NCBI GenBank assembly: GCA_038025085.1
Contig: CM076139.1
Span: 22,709,307 to 22,773,306 of the forward strand
DNA length: 64,000 bases
Direction of reading: 5' to 3'
Source: Tetragonia tetragonoides
Taxonomy: Eukaryota > Streptophyta > Magnoliopsida > Caryophyllales > Aizoaceae
The position numbers and the translations under genes were made by a program. The notes beneath the pieces were generated by a model. It was not told the DNA's origin and ran no database searches. It was given only the letters and a program-made list of their open reading frames with translations. Numbering within the stretch: position 1 is the first letter of the stretch; each line of letters begins with the position of its first letter. Below, in pieces: positions 46,313 to 57,700 of the stretch.

Positions 46313-46921
46313 CGCATTGTTTGGTGGGGATATACTCCAGTGCAAATTGAAGTTTTAGAGCTGGAACAAGAGGATGTTCTCAACCTTGATATATCTCGCG
46401 AAAAGGTTCTTGATTTTCCTGAGTTGAACCTCGATAAGCAGCTGCTAACGTTAGCATTTGACAGCAGCCGTGACCCTTCTCCGTACAAGGAAAACAGCAA
46501 GTTTGTTCTGGATGAGTCATTCCATGACCCCATGCTTGAGAATGCATTTCTGCACTTATCTTCTACCCATTCCGAAACAATCAAATTGCTGAATCTTCTT
46601 TTCTATGAGAATGTATCTTGGGGGCGCAAATCTGGCTGGGAAAATTTTGAACACTTCCCTAGAGTGGGGATTGGCACACCACCATTTTTGTCCTTTGAGG
46701 TGAAATTTCAACAAGCTAAGGGAGATGTAACTAAGTCAATCGGGGTATGGATCCGAGGTAATGTTCGAGGTGGAAAATTCAGCACTTACATGTTTGAGCT
46801 CTATTGGAAGGTTTTCTACTTTGAGGACTTGAGGACAAGTCCTAAACAACCCCGGGTGTATGATGCAGGAGCATATGAGGGCTTCTTATCTTGCACAATA
46901 AATCATTTGGCTATTAGTTAA
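46313..46921 (+). other. Unidentified ORF in element E
   Basis: An open frame of about 200 codons runs from just after a TGA at 46310 into the 3' LTR, with no early ATG (a GTG lies at 46340). Visible features: acidic N-terminal half (LELEQEDVLNLDISREKVLD), a central KFVLDESFHDPMLENAF, a C-terminal stretch GIGTPPFLSFEVKFQQAKGD, then KVFYFEDLRTSPKQPRV. The last stretch resembles untranslated 3' ends of Ty3 elements. I recognise no domain. It may be decayed retroelement sequence, captured host sequence or chance. Confidence 0.35.
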
Positions 46922-47697
46922 TTCCAGCATGCATTTAGTCCTAATTAGTCTGTACAAGCATGATTAGTGTTAATTAAGCCTAGTTTGCATTTGTAATTTG
47001 TTTTCCAGCTTTGTAATAGCTATAGTCACGTTTTCTAAAGGATAAGGAGTCACATGCTGAAAGAGAAAGGCCTAGAGGACCATTAAATCAAAGCATTTAA
47101 TGTAGTGGTCCAAATAGTACAAGGTAACAACTAGTTGTCGCTTTCAAGCTAGCTGTGCGCCTATTAGGAGCCTTGTGGTCCTCCCAACAGCTCTTTACTG
47201 AGCCTTGGGCAGTAATGATACATTCTAGGTGCTTCCTAGGTCATTTAGGAACCTTCCCCCCTATATATATGTAGAGGCAGCCTTGTAGCCGAAAAGGACG
47301 AAGAAGTGATGATGAATATAAAAAAATGAGAGTGTTATCTCTTTTAAGCCTTTGAGCTTGGTTTATTCTTTCTCTAAAATACTTAGTGCTTAATTGCTTG
47401 AGTGTTCTTGAGAGGAATAGAAAATCGAATGCTTATTGTAATTAGTGTGGTGCTTAATTTGCTTTATCACTAGTTACTTTGGTTTTCGTCGATTTGATTG
47501 TTTCCTAGTGGTGTTTAAGTACTTTAGCCTTGAATTAATCAAATTGTTTAGGCTTGGTGGTGGAACTTTATCCAAATCATATCCCTTTATTGCTTTCCTT
47601 TGATATAAACACAAAAACCCACAAAACATTTTATCTTTGATTAGAGAACGAGTTGATTATCCATGTGTTGCGTAAATCCGTTGAGTTTTATGCATCA
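46861..47697 (+). repeat. Element E 3' LTR
   Basis: 837 bp, ends TGATGCAGG...TTTTATGCATCA, followed by the GAAAG duplication. Confidence 0.95.
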
Positions 47698-48010
47698 GAA
47701 AGAAAATAAATAACAGTTTTAAACTCACTTTCCGTCCAAATTCCACCCATTTAGAAGGAAAGAAAATGAAGAATTTCATAGAAAAACTTTTCATCCTTTC
47801 CTTTTCTTTCCTTTCGCTTACTTTTTATTTTTAAAACCAAACATAAGAAAGTTAATAAATTTCTTTTTTCTTCCTTTCCTTTCCTCTTATTTCCTCAATA
47901 CCAAATTAGCTCTAAAAGTCTCCAACACAAAGGACTAAACCCCAACACAAAAGGTAAGAGACCATTCCAGTTTCCTGTTTTCTGTTTCCTGTTTCCTGTT
48001 TCATACTCTC

Positions 48011-48127
48011 ATGCCAAATTTGACGACTGTCGTAAAACCACTAAGCTTTGGCAATGGCAGCTCAAAAATTGTTCTCTCCAGCGATTACGGTAATCGCGGT
48101 TTTGCTTCTCACGCTTACAAGTATTAA
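48011..48127 (+). other. Upstream ORF overlapping the start of the thioredoxin/AlgH gene
   Basis: ATG at 48011 opens a 38-codon frame ending TAA at 48127, out of frame with and overlapping the main ATG at 48054. It matters only if transcription starts upstream of 48011, which the sequence does not show. Confidence 0.45.
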
Positions 48128-48711
48128 CGCCATTGATTTCGAATCAAATAGCAAAGATCAATTCCAATGGCAGATAGTTTCTGCCAAGAATTTCTCCTCT
48201 CAGATCCGTCTTTATCCTCATGTTCTTCTCCTCGTCACCGTTCCTTGTATGTATTCTCTCTCTCTCGATTGATAATAGGATGACTTTCGCGTTTTTGAAA
48301 CTGTTGATTGTAGTTGAATTGCAATTAGATACTTTTTTTTATATTCATTGCAATTAGATTTTTGGAATTGGCATTGAGATGGTTACGATGAAATGTGTCT
48401 TTATTATATTATATTATCCTCGTTTTTGATTAAAATCTGCATAAGGTGGTTTGAGAATTAGAACTAACAATAACAATGTGCTTGATTGATTAGAAAACAT
48501 TGAGAAATTAAGGTGGTTTATTTGTGCAAATAGATCAGTAAAGTACAAATATACAAAATTCAAGGTGCTTTTGTTGAAAGAATTAAAAAAGCATTACTTC
48601 AGAGAAAAAAGTAACAATTTTTGCGCCTCAGTTGCGCCTTGAAGTAAGATAGGTAGTATCACAATGTTGTGACCACACTATCGATCAGACTTCAGAGCGA
48701 AACAAATTGAA

Positions 48712-48765
<54 letters not shown>

Positions 48766-51700
48766 TTTTTTTTGCCTCAAGGGCCCAGCTAGTGACCTCT
48801 AAGATAAATCCAGAGGCCTTACCAGCTCACTGAAATATTTTCTACTTCCGTTTGTGTTGTGAAGTAATAGCAACTTGTTGTCCTTTAGTTTAGAGACTAG
48901 TGGAACTTAGCCTCTTTGCTTTTGTAGGGTAACCGGGTAATACTGATTCTATCACACCTCGGTACTACCATAAGCAGGAAGCCTGGTGTACTGGGTTGAT
49001 TGTTTTTGCTTTGTTTGGTTTTGTAACATTGTTGCTTTGAGAGGCCTTTTCACTCAAAAGATTTAAAAGATAATGCATGAGAATAGGTTGATATTTAATG
49101 TATTATTCTCATTGTTGAACTTTAATCTTTCTTTTTACTCAGGGTGTGGGGAGTCTCGGTCGCTGATGAGAGAAATATCTCTGAGATTGGCTAAACAGCA
49201 ACAGAAATATAATTCCTTGAAGCTGTTCCTTGTACACCGTAATCGCAATAAAGTGTTGGCTGATTCTCTGGATGCTGCAGAGGGAGTTACAGTTCTCTGT
49301 TACCGGCATGCTGTCTCTTATAAGTATGAAGGGAGTCTTAGTGTTCAAGATATATTATCCTCTATGGATTATCTAATATCACTAGCGCCTGAAGAACTTC
49401 CTCTCAAAAAACTCAACTATGCGAAGGAAATGGAAATGTTTCTCGCATCAACTGATAAGGCTGTACTTCTTCTAGATTCTTGTGGATGGAGCACTAAATT
49501 GCTGGAACAGCAGAATGGGAATGTTACTTTACAAGGTATGTCAAAGAGTAATTTGTCTGTCATGAGAAATTAGGAATTGGAGAGTCTTAGAAGATATTAT
49601 GTAAAGTGTAAACTAGCCTGACTTTTTGTTGATCTCTTCTTTTATAGCTAGCTTTTGTGGCTTTTACGTTTATGTCAGTGTTTTACATGTACATAAAAAG
49701 CAACTCAATGACAACCCGTGAATCAGATCCCATTGTTGGCAGAGTTTGGAAAGGTCAAGATGTATGCTAACCTTACTTCTGCCTAGTTGAAACTAGTAGA
49801 GAGACTGTTTTATGTAATGACAAATTAATAGTTTACAAAGGTGAAAAACCTGTGGTACTAGTAGTGAAACATTTAGAAAGTTCTAGTGACTGGATAAAAA
49901 TGAACATTTAAAATAGTGGTAATATTTAAAGAAAGTAGTAGCAGGCAAGTCTTTCCAGTTCTATTTAGATCTACCTCTTCTTTGGCCTAACTCTCCTTCT
50001 TTGTAATCACGTAATGTAATTCACTCACGTCTCTTCATGAAGATGGCTCCTCCTAACATGCCGGAACCACTTAAGTTTCTCATGTATGTTTTTTTTCAAT
50101 AGAGAGCACTCCCATCCTAGTTTGAGTTCTTAATCTTATGATCTTATCCTTTTATGACCATGCATCCAACACCATCCCCTCATTTTACAGAGCCGTTAAG
50201 TTCTGGAGTTGAACTTGCCTAGCAGGCAAGAACCTAAGAGCAAGGATGGCAGGACAGCTAATCAGTAACTCCCTTGAGTTTAAGTGGTACCTTCTTGTCA
50301 CATACAAACTCTTGAGGTACTTCTCGAATTTAGCTACCCAACATGAATAAAGTGTGGTGATGTCTTCAATATCCCCGTTGTGGTGTCGTTTTGGATAATT
50401 GATCCATGTTAGGTCATTTAGGTTTTCACCGGGATAGTTTGAGTATCTATTCTAACTTCAAAGTCACTAGTATCTCGGAAGCCAAGAATATTGCACTCTA
50501 GGTATTTAGTCTAGCCCTAGAGTAAATTGCAACCATGGGGTCCATCCTTGAGTAAGGATGGGCCCCACTGTTGCTATTTACTCTTCACACCTTCCTTTGA
50601 TTCATCTACTAGAGCAATATCAGAGTATATCACTATATCACATCAAACAACTTACACCCTGGCAATAAGTGGTAAGGCCACTAAGATCTATTAAATCACT
50701 AGTTTGACTCCATTAGGGCCTTCAAGCGGCTATTAACTTCAGGGCCCTTGGGTTTAGTCAGCTAAAGCATGGACATCCATGTTATCTAAAACAGAAAAAC
50801 AAATAAAATACCAACAACATACATCATAGCACATATCTTACATTGCTTTGATGAGCTTGTCTATAACTATTATGAAGAGGAAAAGGCCCAAAGCTGCCCC
50901 TTGATGTAATCCGATATATTTGGGAAAGTCTCTATATCCTCTCTTGGTGTCCTAACATTTACCTTAGCTCCTACGTACATGACTCTATATAAGCATACCC
51001 GTATGATCTCAAAGCATCTCGACAGAATATCCCTAGGCCCTTTGTCGTATGTATGACTTTTCAAGATCAATATCTCTTGGTATGAGTCTATGACAGAATA
51101 TCTCTAGGTATTCCAGAGGTCCCAGGCCTCTGGAGGTTTTCCGGGTTGTTAACTTCAAGGCCCATGGGATTAGTCAAGCAAAGCTTGGACACCCATGTTA
51201 TCTAAAAAAAAAAAGATCAATAAAGACCATATGCAAGTCCTCTGTTTGCCTCGTATTGCTGCATCACTCATCTAATGTGGTGAATGGCTGCGCTTGTAGA
51301 TCTCCGAAGCATGTTTGATGCTGCGAGGTTGTTACATGAACCGCTTTAGTTCATGCATGCTGAATGTTATTCTCTTTCAGGATACAGTTTTCTATTCCTA
51401 TTCTGTTGGAAATTTGTACCTCCTCTGTATTGTCTTCCAAGCTTTTATTGTACTTTGGCTTTGTTGTTGTCAAAACAGCCAACACTAAAAGGGTTCTGGA
51501 GTTTGGGTAGAAACAGGACTTCTGGATATCTAATATTGTGTGCAGTGCTGGTACTACTTGAGGAGGTTCAGAGTAGTTCACTAGGGTTTCTATTATTCGG
51601 TCTTACGTAAGAATCAAAAGGAAGGTAAGATGTGAAAAACAGAAAAAGTAGACTCTTTCTGGTGTAGTTTTATGTTTTGTAGTAGAACAAGTTCCTAGTT

Positions 51701-54700
51701 TCTGATTTATTTAGGGTTGGTTCATAGGGAATGTTGGCTGTCAATTTGTTTTAGCAGCTCATAAGTAGATAGATAAACTCACATTTCCAAAATGGGTAAA
51801 AAAGGAAAACCATCAAAGCGACCATCAACACTATCACCAGCAAGAAAAAAGTAGATAGATAAACTCCTGATCTTGGCATTTTGTTGGATAATTTTTTTTT
51901 TCTTCTTTTTTTTTTTGCACAGCAAATTTAAATTTCATTGATGGAGGCAACTAATTGCCAAAGTAGTTACAACATTGATCGAGGCCCTTAGAGCCCTCGT
52001 TTATCCCTCCAAACAGTTCATATTTTGTTCTGATAAAATAAATTTTTGAGTACTCACAAAGCAATACAATTACAGGTTGCCCTAATTCCTTTGCACATCA
52101 GAAATCAAGTAACTCCTAAAAACACCTCCTGCTCTAGCCCACAAAGAGGCTAGGTAAGTGACCCTATCCCAAACAAGCTCAGGTCATAACACTCTCCTAT
52201 TATAAAGCCTAGTGTTTCTTTCTAACCAAATACACCAAGGAATCGCAAAGAAAGCATTCTGCCAAAGAAGTGTCCTCTCCTTACCTTCCCGAGATCTCAC
52301 AAAGTGAAACCTGTAACAAATCGAAAAGTGCCTAAATCAACCAATGTTCTCCCCTGACACCAAACAGATTGCACTAAAGTAACCGTGCCAAATCACAATG
52401 AAAAAGACATGTGAGCAAGACTCACTACTTGGGCCACAGAGCGCACACACATCCGGAGAAATAGCCAACCCGGTCTCCTTCTCTGAAGAACTTTATCATT
52501 AGTATTAATTTGTCTTTCCAAAGTCCAAACGAAAGCTAGCTCCTTGAAAGATACCTTTGCCATCCAAATGAATGCAGCGACAGGAATCTTAGCATTATTA
52601 CGTGTATGCGAATTAGTGACCATCTGAAGTCGAGAATATTTATCTGCACCAAATTCGGTTTTTCTCTGCTCTCTTTACTCTTTTCCCTTAATTCTCCTTT
52701 AAATTCTTGTCCTGTTAGAGTTTTTTGCTCAGCTTCTCTTTTCCCTCCAATTACCTTTGTTACCCTAATGATTGAAGAGAGTTGAACCTTCCTCACATTT
52801 GGAGAGTTTATCTAGGAAGTAGTGGTGGGGTTTTGCTGAAGGGGGGAAGACATTTCAAATGTATGTATCCGCCATTTGTTTGAAGTGGTTGATTTGAATT
52901 AAATTCCAGTCTCTTTTATTAATGTACTTTCTCATGGCCTCTTCTGGGGCTATCTGGCAATCATCTTTAAACTTAAGGCTTTTTCAATGAAGCGGTGGAA
53001 TTGCGAATTTAATTCTGTTTAGTTTTGTGTTTGTATTGTTTTATTGTTAGCTTTCCAGACAGCTTATTGTCCTTGTACATGATCCCTTGTGAATGAAGAT
53101 TTTTTTTTAATTTATTTATTATTATTTATCCTAAAATACGTGAAGAAGTGAGTGCACTAGTACATAAATATTATATCGGCGTTGATCGTTGATCTATGCT
53201 TTTATACTTCTCATTTTTCGTAGGAGGTATCCTTGTATTTTGTCATGTATAATTTGATTCTCAGTAAAATATGTTTTCCTGTAAAAGAAGTATAATCTCA
53301 CTGAAAATTTAGGAATAGGATACTCAAAAACCAAGGAAAATGTGGCATATTACATTTCATCAGAATTACATTTCATCACACACACACACACACTGAAAAA
53401 ACTGAAAGGATGTAAATTGAAACACTGAAAGGATGTATGCTTGAATCTTTGGAGTTTCAGCTGACAAGACAACTCTTGTCAAAGTTATCTCTCTTTAATG
53501 TTGTTTTGTAGCATTCGTAATTAAATGGTTCAGTGACATTATAGACAATCTAGCTTTGCAGGTGATGTCATACCAGGGGGTTTGAATAAAGAAATTAATA
53601 GAACTCTGGCATCTCAAAGGCAGAAAAACTTGAAGGTGGCATGTAGTTTGTGATGACACATTATTATGACACTTTTAGTACAAGTGGATGAATATAGCTC
53701 TGATGAAACATTAGTCATTTCATGTATAAACAGGATATGGGACATGAAATGATGAACTGTGAGGTTGAAGATGGTTGTGGCGGAAGTCCTTGGGCTGGAG
53801 AATTTAGTGCTGAAAATGGAACAGCTGCTTTGAAAAATGAAGATGTGCATTCTACTTTTGGAATGCCGTGCAGCTTTGAAGAGTACAAGAAATTTGACTC
53901 TTTCTTCTCAAAGTTCATAGAAGTGGCAAGGGCTCTCTACCTTTCCCCTCAAAGACAAAGATACGGTATTGTTTCTGAGGCATCATTACTTTCACCTCTT
54001 GGTGTTGAAGTGTCTGATCGATGGTCGTTGATCATTTCTTATGCGGGATGTCCTGATTGCTTAAGGACTCTTAATGAAGAGAATTATCTCCAGGATGCTC
54101 TTAAGATGGATTTTATGCCTGTAATGGAGGCAAGTTATGCTTTAGCTTTATCTCTTCTTATATTAGGCCTGTAGCCTGTTTTGTTAACCACACTTTTTTC
54201 ACATCTTGAGGATAACTGCTTCGATTTCTTAAAAAAATCTTAGCTGTATAACGTGCCAGTTTTCTTGTTTGCTTCACTTTACGTTTCTGTAGAAAGTTGA
54301 GTATGAAATTTAGTGGGCCTGCATTAGGGTCAGAATAGCAGTGGGTACTCTATTACCCTCACTTTGGGAAGTACGGCTCTTGCGAACCGGCATAGTATCA
54401 TGTCTACTTGTAAAGCATTAAGTGACTATTCTTTGCTTTGTCTTTGTGGTTTATCCATTGGTCAACACATGAAATTTTCCCTATTTAAGTACATGACTTT
54501 GTCAGATTCTTGTCAGACAAAATTTTGAATGATAGATGGCTTTCTCATAATGCAGCTGGAAGATAAAAGAAACGATTTTGCACCTGCTTTACCTATCGAT
54601 AAACCGTCAATACTACTATTTGTTGACAGAACATCCGACTCCGCGGAAACTAGAAGAAAAAGTCAGGAAGCTCTTGATGCATTTCAAGAAGTAGCTATGC

Positions 54701-57700
54701 AGCACCGGAAGCAAAATCCAGTTGTTGGGCGAAGTATTGGTTGGCCAAAAAGATCTCCACTCCATAAATATCAAATGTCAGATAGTATGTTTGGGAATCA
54801 TAGGTTGGTGGTCTCGCCTGCATTTCAGATACTAAAACAAAAGGATAAAATGTCTATCATGATAGTAAATGAAGGAAAACATGTTACTTTAGATAATGAG
54901 GCCTTACATTTACAAGGTGGTTCTTTACATGAGGTTTTGACATATTTGCTAGAGCAGAAGAAGCCGTCAAAATTGAGCTCACTTGCAAAGGATGCGGGCT
55001 TCCAACTGCTTTCTAATGATATAGACATAAAAATAGCAGATGTGTTGTCATCTCAGACAGAAAGCCAAAATCAGGGTTCGGTCAAAAAGTCAGTTGAAGT
55101 ATCTGACGACGGTTTACTTTATATGAATAAGGTTAAGACTGATAAAGTTCCATCCCTGGAGGGACAGTCTGAACCCGTTAATATTGAAGCTGCAAATAGT
55201 GACATTGAGCAGAACACTTCAAATAATGTTCTAAGTGAAGAATCTGGTTCCGTGAATCCTCATCAAGCTCGCAATGCTCCTGGACTTGCATCTACATTAG
55301 ATCTAGATTCAAAAGTGCAAACTTATGTACTAGCAGACAATTCAGAAGGTCTAAAGCGTCATTTCAATGGTTTTACTGGGTCATTTTTCTTATCTGATGG
55401 TAACTACCGGTTCCTTAGTTCTCTTACTAATGACTCAGAAGTTCCGAGAATTGTGATTATTGACCCGATCTCCCAGCAGCATTACGTCTTCCCTGACATG
55501 GCAAATTTCAGTTTTTCTTCTATATCAAGTTTCATCGACGGATTTCTTAATGGAACTCTTATTTCTTATCAGCGTTCTGGACCTCTGCGATACTCTTTTG
55601 AAATGCCACATCCCCCATTTGTCAATCTTGATTTTCATGAAAAAGATTCTATACCTTGTGTTACAGCTGAGACATTTTCTGAGTTTGTTCTTGGTTCTAG
55701 TCAACTCAATGCTCAACATGTAACCAATGCTTGGCAGAAGGATGTAGTGGTGCTTTTCAGTAGTAGTTGGTGCGGATTTTGTCAGAGAACGGAATTAGTT
55801 GTTCGTGAAGTATACCGAGCGTTAAAAGGCTACATGACTATGGTCAAGAGTGAATCAACAAGCAAGGAGTTGTTTTCAAACGGTAAGTATTTTTCTTGCT
55901 ATAGATATATGTTCAAGCTTTTTTGTTTGTCTTGAGGTCATCAATCTATTTTTCTTTTATAATGGGAATAAAAAAAAATCTATGTTTGAATTAATAATCA
56001 ATAATAGCATTCCTAATTAGTGGTATATTCATAAAGCCCACATAAAATTTATTTTTCAGTCAAAGAGTGACAGTACTTCCGATTGAATCCAGAATTATGC
56101 ATAATGTTTGCCGTGATAAATAATGGTGAAAGATTATTTATTGTTGGAGATTTTCGTTAGATGACTGAAGTAGAAGTCCAATTCATATTGTAGATTTTTC
56201 AATGTATAGCACACAAAGCTCTCACAATGAGATAGGAAAAGATTCTAATAGAAAGGGAAACACACACTCACACAATGCCGAGAGACTCATGAGCACTTAA
56301 CTTGCACTGTCCTTTCGCATTAAGTGTTTGGCAGCGATTGTTTGGAATTTTTTGGGGAATGTGGGGTTTGTCATGGAACTTTGCTGGGAATGTTTCAGAT
56401 TGGGTACAGAGGCTCCGGCTTTAGAAAGGAGGGCCAAGGTCCTTAGGAGGTATGAGATGTTCGCCTTGGTCTTGCGCATTTGGGGGTGGAGGAAAAATTC
56501 GGGGTTTTCCAGGATCAGTTTCTGCTGGAGGATTTGGTGCGCGATAAAGTAGTTTGCTTACTTGTGGGTCTTTGCCCATACTATTATCCCCGGAATTTTG
56601 GTGTCAAAGTACAGCGAGAATGCGGGATTGGCGAGCTGTATTGTTTTGATTGCTCTATTGGAGGACTTCTTGGCCTTCCCTTGGAACTGCTGTGTTATTA
56701 ATGCCAACTTTTTGTTTTTTTGGATAACTTGGGTATCCAAGCTTTGCTTGACTAATCCCATGGGCCCTGAAGTTAACGAAAAGAAAAAACTCTAGTGGCC
56801 CTAAGGGGACTCGAACTTGGGACCTTTGGAATAAATCGCAGAGATCTTACCAACTGAGCTACCCCCTTGGGGTTTGTTTCTAATACAATTACTCTTTATT
56901 TAATGAACACCCAAAATACCTTTCTCACTTTGTGCTAATCTGCGCAGACACCCATTCTCTTCATTTTTTGTTCCATTGAACAAAAAGCCCCAAGCAGTTG
57001 AAAATAGGGGCAGCACAGACTATATCCTAACTTTCACTTTTGCTGATGATTACTGTCCATGGTCACCTAGTAAAATACCTCTCCAGCAGTAAGAATCTTC
57101 ATTCCATCTCGTGAACTGCCTCTTTTTCAAGTCTAATTGTGGTTCATGTGGTTTAGGAGTTTGTGAGATAAGGTTTTGTGGTATGGTATACATTTCAAGT
57201 TTATTTTTGTGTTCTACGTTTATTCAAGAGGAGCATTTACAAGTCTTTAAATCGACTTACTTTCTCACAATTTGTTAAAATATTTGACAAACTTGACTAG
57301 AGTTTGATTTTGTAACAGATGACTTGAACGATGTTATTACAAAGTTGCCAGCATTTTATTCAATTGATTGCACTTTGAATGAGTGTGGCCGGATCCTCAA
57401 ATCAGTGGGTCAAGTAAGCTGCCTATGCTTGGAATTATTCTCTATAGTTGCTCTACCTAATTGGTAATTGCTAATGGAAGTAAAGTAATACGCTATTATT
57501 CATTTTGGATATTGATTGGTCCTTTATTTCCTTTTTATTCATTTGGTAATTGATATTAATTTGCTGCTTCCAGTTGATCAACACAGGACTATGCTTCAGT
57601 TAAAAATAATATGCTTAGTTTGGTTGCAGTCACCTTCATGTTTGTTTTAAAACATTTTTGAACTTGTTGATAATAAGCGGACCACCCAGCCCTACCGATG

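Larger units (their letters stand above)
43989..47697 (+). mobile_element. Element E: small non-autonomous LTR retrotransposon
   Basis: 3,709 bp with LTRs 43989-44826 and 46861-47697 (ends TGATGCAGG...CATCA) and perfect 5-bp duplications GAAAG at 43984-43988 and 47698-47702. A primer site TGGTATAAGAGC (44830-44841) matches initiator tRNA-Met with one change. The interior holds a decayed Ty3-type gag and an unidentified ORF, and no protease, RT or integrase was found. It must rely on other elements to move. Confidence 0.95.

Noticed and set aside
53722..53733. Start codon of a separate gene at 53722
   Set aside because: The ATG lies in the intron just before the acceptor at 53733. Exon 4 joins in phase with exon 3.
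56807..56861. tRNA gene (box A and box B present)
   Set aside because: The cloverleaf is not complete and the sequence continues into a SINE tail shared with other copies.
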